Shown here piece by piece: positions 26,432 to 32,635 of a DNA stretch of 33,378 bases (within the stretch, counting starts at the first letter, position 1; each line of letters starts with the position of its first letter). Both the position numbers and the translations under genes were made by a program. A model generated the notes under the pieces. That model did no database searches. It saw nothing but the letters and a program-made list of their open reading frames with translations, and was not told the DNA's origin. Origin of the DNA: JAETTH01 sp964455975 (lineage in GTDB: Bacteria > Bacillota > Clostridia > TANB77 > CAG-508); the NCBI GenBank assembly GCA_964455975.1, contig CAYVYP010000009.1:1-33378 (forward strand), given 5' to 3'.

Positions 26432-26460
26432 TATTTTGTTTTATTTATAGAAAAATATTC
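26432..26460 (-). promoter_or_regulatory. Possible sigma G promoter of sleB-ypeB
   Basis: GAATA (26456-26460), 17 bases, then CAAAATA (26432-26438) on the minus strand. This resembles the forespore sigma G pattern (GHATR and CATWHTA) with one mismatch, and sleB is under sigma G in Bacillus. No good SigA match lies there. The DNA is AT-rich, so chance is not excluded. Confidence 0.35.
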
Positions 26461-26469
26461 AATTTATTT

Positions 26470-26498
26470 TTGATATTTTATTTTTTGTATGATAAAAT
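26470..26498 (+). promoter_or_regulatory. Promoter of the UgtP-like glycosyltransferase gene
   Basis: TTGATA (26470-26475), 17-base spacer and TAAAAT (26493-26498) on the plus strand, about 33 bases before the ATG. It is divergent from sleB. Confidence 0.65.
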
Positions 26499-26530
26499 AT
26501 TAAAAAATAAAATATAAAGGATGATATTAT

Positions 26531-27658
26531 ATGAAAAAAGTACTAATTTTTTATGCTTCTTATGGTGGCGGTCATTTATCTGCTGCTAAATCTATAAAGT
26601 CATATATTGATGATAATTATACTAACATACAAACAGATTTAGTTGATTGTATGAAATATGTAAATAAACCTATTGAAAAGGTTTCAACTGCTGCATATAG
26701 AGAAATGGCTAAAAAGGCACCTTGGGCTTGGGGAAAAGTTTATTATAAATCCCAAAAAGGTACTTTAGCAAAACTTAGCTCATTATCAAATAAATTAATG
26801 TCTAAAAAATTAAATAAATTATTAAAATTATTTGATGCTGATTTAATTATTTCTACACATCCCTTTAGCAGTCAAATGTGCAGTTATTTAAAGAAAAAAG
26901 GTAAATTATCAGCAAAAGTTGCTACTATAATGACTGACTTTGCACCACATGATCAATGGCTTGTTGGTAACAAATATATAGACTATTATTTTATTTCTAA
27001 TGAAGGCATGAAAAAACCTTTAATAGATTTTGGTGTAGCACAAGAAAAAATACATGTAACCGGAATCCCATTATCTAGTAGATTTTTAAATAAATATAAT
27101 AAAGAAGAATTATTATCAGAATTTAATTTAAGTAAAGATAAAAAAACTATCTTATTTTTTGGCGGTGGAGAATTTGGACTTGGAAAAGCAAAGACAGTTG
27201 AAGTTTTAAAATCGCTTTTAGAAAATTATTCAAATATTCAAATAATTGCTATTGCTGGTAGAAATGAAAAGATGAAAAAAGCTTTTGAGGAATTAGTTGA
27301 AAATTTTAATGCACATAATCATGTATTAATTTTAGAATATACAAATAAAGTTCCAGAATTAATGAGTATATCAGACGTAGTTATAACTAAACCTGGTGGA
27401 CTTACAATAACAGAAAGTTTAGCTTCTAGTTTACCAATTATAATAATTAACCCAATTCCAGGCCAAGAAGAAGAAAATGCTGAATTTTTAGTAAATAGTG
27501 GTTGTGCAGTATGGATAAAAAAAGAAAGTAGTCCAAAAGAAATAATAGATGAAGTTTTATTAAATGAAGAAAAATTAAAAAATATGAAAAATAATTCAAT
27601 TAAACTTTCAAAAAAAGATTCTACTCAAAATATATGTGAAATATTATTAGGTGATTAA
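26531..27658 (+). CDS. UgtP/MGDG synthase-like glycolipid glycosyltransferase
   Basis: GT28-type enzymes of this kind transfer a hexose from a UDP-sugar to diacylglycerol at the inner membrane face. The 375 residues start VLIFYASYGGGHLSAA, the MGDG-synthase N-terminal motif, followed by DADLIISTHPFSS and MTDFAPHDQWLV. The C-terminal nucleotide-sugar domain has ILFFGGGEFGLGK and KPGGLTITESLASSLPII...NPIPGQEEENA. The SD is a GGATGAT stretch before the ATG. It is one of only two plus-strand genes. No in-frame CGG occurs. Sugar and processivity are not deducible; glycolipid anchor synthesis for lipoteichoic-type polymers is likely. Confidence 0.9.
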   Translation: MKKVLIFYASYGGGHLSAAKSIKSYIDDNYTNIQTDLVDCMKYVNKPIEKVSTAAYREMAKKAPWAWGKVYYKSQKGTLAKLSSLSNKLMSKKLNKLLKLFDADLIISTHPFSSQMCSYLKKKGKLSAKVATIMTDFAPHDQWLVGNKYIDYYFISNEGMKKPLIDFGVAQEKIHVTGIPLSSRFLNKYNKEELLSEFNLSKDKKTILFFGGGEFGLGKAKTVEVLKSLLENYSNIQIIAIAGRNEKMKKAFEELVENFNAHNHVLILEYTNKVPELMSISDVVITKPGGLTITESLASSLPIIIINPIPGQEEENAEFLVNSGCAVWIKKESSPKEIIDEVLLNEEKLKNMKNNSIKLSKKDSTQNICEILLGD

Positions 27659-27667
27659 ATTTTTAAC

Positions 27668-27700
27668 AAAAGAAAAATAAAAAATTGTTATTTTTCTTTT
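27668..27700 (+). terminator. Rho-independent terminator of the UgtP-like gene
   Basis: AAAAGAAAAATAA, seven-base loop, TTATTTTTCTTTT, then ATTTT. The stem is long but nearly all A-T, ten bases after the stop codon. Confidence 0.6.
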
Positions 27701-27732
27701 ATTTTAATTTTGTCTAATTGATACTGTGTTTT

Positions 27733-27775
27733 AAAACTAGGTTTGACTGTCTTAATGTCAAATCTAGTTTTTTTG
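27733..27775 (+). terminator. Second, stronger rho-independent terminator
   Basis: AACTAGGTTTGAC and GTCAAATCTAGTT pair with one G-T pair around a nine-base loop, followed by a run of T. It backs up the weaker terminator before it. Confidence 0.8.
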
Positions 27776-28055
27776 TCTAATTTTCTTATAATAAATTGTT
27801 TTAAATTTTATATCTTTTGAAACTTCTTAATTTCAGCTTATCCGCTAGCATTTTTTAATTTTAAATACATTTTTTTGCTTAATTATTATTGTTAATTTAA
27901 TTCTTTTATGCAATTTTATTTTTTCTTTTTTAACATTTAAGTTTTTCTCATTTTTTAAACTTATTTTCTCGTTTCATACTTTACTCATAATTTTAAAATT
28001 GATTTAAGGTTACATAAACTTCCAATAATTGATTTAAATTTTACTTTAAAATTTG
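27776..28055. other. AT-rich intergenic DNA with no gene seen
   Basis: Between the second terminator and the A/T-only tract there is no open frame with a ribosome site, no tRNA-like fold and no good promoter pair. A single TTATCCGCT differs from a DnaA box and stands alone. I see nothing functional to report here. Confidence 0.6.
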
Positions 28056-28280
28056 TTTTATTTTTTAATTAATTATTTATTTAATTATTTATTAATTAAT
28101 TATTTATTTATTATTTATTTATTAAATTATTTATTTAATTAATTATTTATTATTTAATTATTTATTTATTTAATTAATTATTTATTATTTAATTAATTAT
28201 TTATTATTTAATTATTTAATTATTTATTAATTAATTATTTATTTATTATTTATTTATTAAATTATTTATTTAAAAATAAT
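28056..28280. repeat. 225-bp A/T-only tract with a 56-bp direct repeat
   Basis: No G or C occurs from 28056 to 28280. The tract is built from TTAATTA, TTATTTA and related short words. A 56-base segment at 28083-28138 recurs without a mismatch at 28218-28273, an offset of 135 bases, which implies duplication. It lies upstream of the small plus-strand gene and its promoter. Function is unknown; it would bend and melt easily and may be a protein-binding or nucleoid feature. Confidence 0.85.
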
Positions 28281-28281
28281 C

Positions 28282-28310
28282 TTAACATTTTTTTATTTTT
28301 TTCATATTAT
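28282..28310 (+). promoter_or_regulatory. Promoter of the small plus-strand gene
   Basis: TTAACA (28282-28287), 17 bases, TATTAT (28305-28310), just after the A/T-only tract and about 20 bases before the ATG. Confidence 0.55.
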
Positions 28311-28329
28311 ATTTTGAGGTGTATTATAT

Positions 28330-28512
28330 ATGTGTAAAAATAATTGTTTTGGAAAAGAATTAATTGCTTTAGCTAGTACACTTTCTATATACATATCTCA
28401 AAACAAATCTGCTGATGAAATTAACATTTTAGCTTGTTTGTTTACTGCTATAGGTGATAATTTAGCTATTATTGCAGCTACATGTCAAGAAGAAAAAAAA
28501 GAAGAGTTATAA
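28330..28512 (+). CDS. Small hypothetical protein (60 residues)
   Basis: GAGGTG lies eight bases before the ATG. The protein begins MCKNNCFGKELIALASTLSI, then has a short helical region ISQNKSADEINILACLFTAIGDNLAIIAATCQEE. It resembles small Clostridia proteins of the DUF6774 kind (ELxxLANxLAI, LxxxFTxLGDTLATI), a family of unknown function; this is from memory of the pattern and not checked. The last six bases overlap the end of recR on the other strand. Confidence 0.7.
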   Translation: MCKNNCFGKELIALASTLSIYISQNKSADEINILACLFTAIGDNLAIIAATCQEEKKEEL

Positions 28513-29106
28513 TTCTCTTCTCCCTTCTAATGCTTTTGCAAGTGTTATTTCATCTGTATATTCTAAATCACCACCGACAGGTATTCCTGCTGCAATTCTT
28601 GTTACTACTACTCCTAATGGTTTTATTAATTTAGATAAATACATAGCTGTAGCTTCGCCCTCAACTCTTGGATTTGTCGCTAAAACTACTTCTTTAACTT
28701 TTCCGTCCATTAATCTTGCTAATAATTCTTTTATTTTTATATCATCTGGGCCAATTCCATTCATTGGAGAAATAGAACCATGTAAAACATGGTAAACTCC
28801 TTTAAACTCATGGGTTTTTTCCATAGCAATAATATCTCTTACATCTTCTACTACACATATAATACTTTCATCTCTTTTTGGATTTGAACATATAATACAT
28901 GGATCTGTATCAGATATATTATAACATTTTGAACAATATTTTAAATTCTTTTTTGCATTTATTATTGAATTTATAAATTCATTTGTTTCTTCTTGTGTAG
29001 AATTCAATATATAAAATGCTAATCTTGCTGCAGTTTTATGTCCTATGCTTGGTAATTTTTCAAAACTTTCTATTAGTTTTTCTATTGATGGTGAATAATA
29101 TGACAT
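28507..29106 (-). CDS. recR: Recombination mediator RecR
   Basis: RecR works with RecO and RecF to load RecA on gapped DNA. The 199 residues fit the family: helix-hairpin-helix LPSIGHKTAARLAFY (18-32), zinc finger C58, C61, C70, C73, and a Toprim domain starting IICVVEDVRDIIAMEKT. GIGPDDIK and ATNPRVEGEATAMYL follow. It is the last gene of dnaX-ybaB-recR, 13 bases after ybaB. One GAC GGA pair (CGGA out of phase, 28702-28705) is read normally. Confidence 0.97.
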   Translation of the reverse strand: MSYYSPSIEKLIESFEKLPSIGHKTAARLAFYILNSTQEETNEFINSIINAKKNLKYCSKCYNISDTDPCIICSNPKRDESIICVVEDVRDIIAMEKTHEFKGVYHVLHGSISPMNGIGPDDIKIKELLARLMDGKVKEVVLATNPRVEGEATAMYLSKLIKPLGVVVTRIAAGIPVGGDLEYTDEITLAKALEGRREL

Positions 29107-29119
29107 TATTTTGCTCCTC

Positions 29120-29461
29120 TTACATTAATCCTGGTATATTATATTTTCCCATATCTTGTGCTTGTGCTGAATCAACTTTTCTTAATGCTTCATTTATGCA
29201 TGTTAAAATTAAATCTTGTAACATTTCTACATCTTCTGGGTCTACTACATCTTTTTTTATAATTATTTCTTTGATTTCCTTATTTCCTGAAACCTTTACG
29301 CTTATTGCTCCTCCACCTGCTGATGCATCAAATACTTTTGTTGACAATTCTTCTTGAGATTTTGTTAAATCTTCTTGCATTTTTTTTGCTTCTTTCATAA
29401 GTTGATTTATATTCATTCCTCCAAATCCTCCCATTCCTGGAAAGCCACCTCTTTTTGCCAT
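29120..29461 (-). CDS. ybaB: YbaB/EbfC family nucleoid-associated protein
   Basis: Small dimeric DNA-binding protein usually coded between dnaX and recR. The 113 residues begin MAKRGGFPGMGGFGGMN, then NQLMKEAKKMQEDLTKSQEEL and the DASAGGGAISVKVSGNKEIKEI core. SD AGGAGG precedes the ATG. The operon position is diagnostic. Confidence 0.96.
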   Translation of the reverse strand: MAKRGGFPGMGGFGGMNINQLMKEAKKMQEDLTKSQEELSTKVFDASAGGGAISVKVSGNKEIKEIIIKKDVVDPEDVEMLQDLILTCINEALRKVDSAQAQDMGKYNIPGLM

Positions 29462-29482
29462 TTTATAATTCCTCCTTTAAAA

Positions 29483-31066
29483 TTATTCTTCTATAATATC
29501 AATTGGTATATCCAATCCTTTAACTAAATTTTCTATATCATTATTATTTTTAATTTCTATTTTTTCCTTCGTTCCATCTATATATTTTATTCTCATTTCT
29601 TTACCAGATTCAATAGAAACTAATTTTTTTAATTCTGACATACTTTCTGGTTTTTCTAAAATAGTTTTTCCAAATGGTGTTATGCCATTTGAAAAGTTTA
29701 TTCCAACTGTCATATCATCTAGTTGTATAGCACTAGTATTAATTAAATTTGTATACAACATTATTTTTCCTTCTGTTTTAAGTTCATTAATAATTTTAGG
29801 CCAATATTGTTCTGTTTTTAAATTACTATTATTTAAATTTTTCTTAACTTCTATTTTTTTAGGTTCAACTTGAATATCATCTTTTTTATTTTCTTTTTCT
29901 ATTTTTATAGGAATATTTGGATTATTATTTACACTACCATTTTTTATACTATTTTCTAATAATTCAATTCTTCTTTCTATATTTTCTTCATCTTTATTAC
30001 ATAATTTCATTATTCCAACTTGCAACATTATGCTTTTTTGTGAAGACCATTTCATATCATTTTCTAGTTCAGATAAATTATAAATCATTTTTAATAATCT
30101 ATCTTTTGAAGTTTTTATAGACAAATCTTTTATATCTTCTTTTTCTTTTTGGCTATATATTTCAATGTTTCCTATTGTTTTAAATAATAAAATATCTTTA
30201 ATATATTTTATTATTTCCCATATTAAATTATTAACATCTTTTCCTTCATTTAGTACTATATTTAAAGCATTTAAAGCTTTTTCAACATTATATTCTATAA
30301 CTGCATTTGCTATATCTTTTATAAAAGTAATTTTAGGAATTCCAACTAATTCTTTTACTTTATCTTCATCTATCTTATCTGTTTCTTCTTGAAGGCATCT
30401 TTCCAATATGCTAAGTGCATCTCTCATTGCCCCTTCTGATAAAACTGCTATTGTTTCTAATGCTTCTTTAGTAATTTCAATATTTGACTCTTTGCAAACA
30501 ATATTTAATCTTTTTATAATGTTTTCATTTGATATTCTTTTAAAATCAAATCTTTGACATCTAGATAAAATTGTTGCTGGTAATTTTTGAGGTTCTGTTG
30601 TTGCCAAAATAAATTTTACATGAGCAGGTGGTTCTTCTAATGTTTTCAAAAGTGCATTAAAAGCTCCAATTGAAAGCATATGTACCTCATCTATTATATA
30701 TATTCTATATTTTGCAAGTGTTGGCAAAAAATTAACTTCTTCTCTTATTGAACGAATATCTTCTACACTATTATTAGATGCTGCGTCCATTTCCACTATA
30801 TCTGTAAGAGATCCATTTATTGCAGCCTTACATATTTCACATTCATTGCAAGGTTCCCCATTTTGTGGATTTAAACAGTTTATTGCTCTTGCTAAAACTT
30901 TAGCTGCAGTTGTTTTTCCTGTTCCTCTTCCCCCATTAAATAAATATGCATGTCCTACTCTTCCAGACATTATTTGATTTTTAAGTGTTTTAGTTATATG
31001 TTCTTGTCCTACCATTTGTTCAAATGTTATAGGTCTAAATTTTCTGTATAAAGCTGTATATCCCAT
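29483..31066 (-). CDS. dnaX: DNA polymerase III subunits gamma/tau
   Basis: Clamp-loader ATPase that holds the replisome together. Residues 1-370 are the AAA+ core: Walker A GGRGTGKT (45-52), zinc cysteines C64, C73, C76, C79, Walker B IIDEVHM (124-130), sensor 1 LATTEPQ and the SRC arginine finger (168-170). The rest (about 370-527) is a low-complexity linker and a C-terminal domain as in tau. No internal recoding site for a short gamma form was seen. Arg105 is coded by CGT, showing that this CGN codon is ordinary arginine. The SD is GAGGGGGG. Confidence 0.97.
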   Translation of the reverse strand: MGYTALYRKFRPITFEQMVGQEHITKTLKNQIMSGRVGHAYLFNGGRGTGKTTAAKVLARAINCLNPQNGEPCNECEICKAAINGSLTDIVEMDAASNNSVEDIRSIREEVNFLPTLAKYRIYIIDEVHMLSIGAFNALLKTLEEPPAHVKFILATTEPQKLPATILSRCQRFDFKRISNENIIKRLNIVCKESNIEITKEALETIAVLSEGAMRDALSILERCLQEETDKIDEDKVKELVGIPKITFIKDIANAVIEYNVEKALNALNIVLNEGKDVNNLIWEIIKYIKDILLFKTIGNIEIYSQKEKEDIKDLSIKTSKDRLLKMIYNLSELENDMKWSSQKSIMLQVGIMKLCNKDEENIERRIELLENSIKNGSVNNNPNIPIKIEKENKKDDIQVEPKKIEVKKNLNNSNLKTEQYWPKIINELKTEGKIMLYTNLINTSAIQLDDMTVGINFSNGITPFGKTILEKPESMSELKKLVSIESGKEMRIKYIDGTKEKIEIKNNNDIENLVKGLDIPIDIIEE

Positions 31067-31132
31067 AGATTGCCCCCCTCAAATCTTTATTTTTTCCTTT
31101 TAAAGAAAAAATGGTTTAAAATATTGTAATTC

Positions 31133-31241
31133 ATTTCTCTATAGAAAGTATTTCCACATAAAAGACACCACTTATCGCTGCTTTCTTCCGAACCTGACGA
31201 GATTCATAGCTTTTTATTGGAAATACTTTCTATAAAGAAAC
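31133..31241 (-). ncRNA. ffs: Signal recognition particle RNA (small bacterial type)
   Basis: The conserved apical domain GTCAGGTTCGGAAGAAAGCA (loop GGAA and both internal loops) lies near 31178-31197, read on the minus strand. Outer arms TTTCTTTATAGAAAGTATTTCC (minus one base from 22) at 31219-31240 and its partner at 31134-31155 pair to close a rod of about 109 bases. This RNA binds Ffh and targets membrane proteins. Its place between tadA and dnaX is the usual one in Firmicutes. The CGGA here is the standard SRP loop, not a recoding site. End positions are approximate. Confidence 0.93.
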
Positions 31242-31268
31242 TTATCATTAACATCTTAAGCCACCTAA

Positions 31269-31297
31269 ATTATATATTGTTTTGACTATTTTATCAA
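31269..31297 (-). promoter_or_regulatory. Strong promoter of the SRP RNA gene
   Basis: TTGATA (31292-31297), 17 bases, TATAAT (31269-31274) on the minus strand. The start would be near 31262, leaving about 20 bases of 5' extension to be trimmed. Confidence 0.75.
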
Positions 31298-31316
31298 TAG
31301 AATATATTAAAATATT

Positions 31317-32057
31317 TTATATTCTTTTAAAAATAATATCTTGCATATCTATCTTTTCTATGTTAGTAGTTCCTTGCTGTATTATATCTCCACAAGGAAG
31401 TTCTAATACAATATTTGCTTTATATGATTTGTTTTCTAGTTTTATTATTAGGTCAAACGCAATTTTTCCTTTAATTTCTTCTAAAGTAGTTCCTGTTTTA
31501 CTAATTAAAGTTCCATCATGTTTTATTTGTTCTTCTTCATTTGAAATATAATTACCAATTTCTTCATTTGAATATCTAATACAAATTGTTCCTCCTATAT
31601 TAGATATTTCCAAATTTTTTAAATCTGTTTTTGTATTTCCTCTATATTCTAAAGAATCTTCTAATAAAAATTCTTCTGTATTTATAAAAGTTCTCCCTTG
31701 CGTACTATTTGGCATATATTTCTTAAAAGTACCTTTTATCGGAGATTGTATTTGACTAAAATTTTCAAAAATTATTTTTTCTATTTTTTCACTTTTTTTA
31801 TAATTATCATTTTTTTCTATAGTTATATAAATATCATTATTTTGTACTATATTAAAATTCCATTTGTTTTCTGTATCAGCATTTTGCATTCCTTCTGCAG
31901 TGCTTACTACAACTATTTTTGAAAGATTAAATGGCATATTTTTTTCGCCTTCTACTTCATATTTTAATATTATTAACCCAATTATTGCAATTAAAACTAC
32001 AATAATAGTAGTAACAATACATATATGTATTATTTTTTTCTTTTTAGTATCCTCCAT
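31317..32057 (-). CDS. Unknown membrane-anchored extracytoplasmic protein
   Basis: The 246 residues have a lysine-rich start and one membrane segment (about 8-31), followed by a soluble domain outside the membrane rich in Asn, Lys, Ile and Glu. Visible stretches include NLSKIVVVSTAEG, WNFNIVQNNDIYITIEKN and, near the end, IVLELPCGDIIQQGTTN. I do not recognise a family. Its ATG overlaps the tadA stop codon by one base (TAATG), so the two are coupled. The SRP RNA promoter starts just after it. Confidence 0.8.
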   Translation of the reverse strand: MEDTKKKKIIHICIVTTIIVVLIAIIGLIILKYEVEGEKNMPFNLSKIVVVSTAEGMQNADTENKWNFNIVQNNDIYITIEKNDNYKKSEKIEKIIFENFSQIQSPIKGTFKKYMPNSTQGRTFINTEEFLLEDSLEYRGNTKTDLKNLEISNIGGTICIRYSNEEIGNYISNEEEQIKHDGTLISKTGTTLEEIKGKIAFDLIIKLENKSYKANIVLELPCGDIIQQGTTNIEKIDMQDIIFKRI

Positions 32058-32539
32058 TATTTTTCCTCCGCATTTTTTTGTTTTTTTATTTTTCTTAATT
32101 CTTTAAAAAAACTTTTTAATAACATTTCACATTCTTCTTTTAAAATTCCAGTTTCTATTTCTAATTTATGATTAAATTCATAATCTTTGGCTAAATTTAG
32201 AACTGACCCACAGGCTCCTGTTTTTTCATCCATTGTTCCAATATATACTTTTCTTATTCTTGATTGAATTAATGCTCCCATACACATTGGACAAGGTTCT
32301 AATGTTACATACATATCACAATCAGACAATCTCCAAGCATCTAATTTTTTACTTGCTTTTTTTATTGCTAATATTTCAGCATGATTTATTGTATCTTTTT
32401 TAGTTTCTTTTAAATTATATGCCCTTGCAATTATTTTATCATTTTTTACAATTACAGCACCTACCGGTATTTCTAATTTATTATATGCTTTTTGAGCTTC
32501 TTTTAAGGCTTCTACCATAAATTTTTCTTTGTTATTCAT
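32057..32539 (-). CDS. tadA: tRNA-specific adenosine deaminase TadA
   Basis: It converts A34 to inosine in tRNA-Arg(ACG), letting one tRNA read CGU, CGC and CGA but not CGG. The zinc-dependent deaminase motif is H53-A-E55 and PCPMC (C83, C86), with 160 residues as usual. This matters here because CGG would need a separate tRNA-Arg(CCG); loss of that tRNA would leave CGG without a reader, as the recoding pattern suggests. SD GGGAG lies before the ATG. It is upstream of the SRP RNA, as in Bacillus. Confidence 0.95.
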   Translation of the reverse strand: MNNKEKFMVEALKEAQKAYNKLEIPVGAVIVKNDKIIARAYNLKETKKDTINHAEILAIKKASKKLDAWRLSDCDMYVTLEPCPMCMGALIQSRIRKVYIGTMDEKTGACGSVLNLAKDYEFNHKLEIETGILKEECEMLLKSFFKELRKIKKQKNAEEK

Positions 32540-32635
32540 ATATTCTCCCGACCTATATCTATAATATAAATTAATTTTTTGCCAGAACCCTTTTTTGTAT
32601 ATTTTGTAATTTTGATAAAATACAAGATATCTACT

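Noticed and set aside
28056..28280. A replication origin or CRISPR array in the A/T-only tract
   Set aside because: No DnaA-box cluster or dnaA/dnaN gene is near, and the repeats lack regular unique spacers and cas genes.
29483..31066. A programmed frameshift in dnaX giving a short gamma form
   Set aside because: I saw no in-frame CGG and no clear slippery run with an early stop in another frame; the gene reads through as tau.
31180..31190. CGGA in the SRP RNA
   Set aside because: It is the normal conserved loop of a non-coding RNA.
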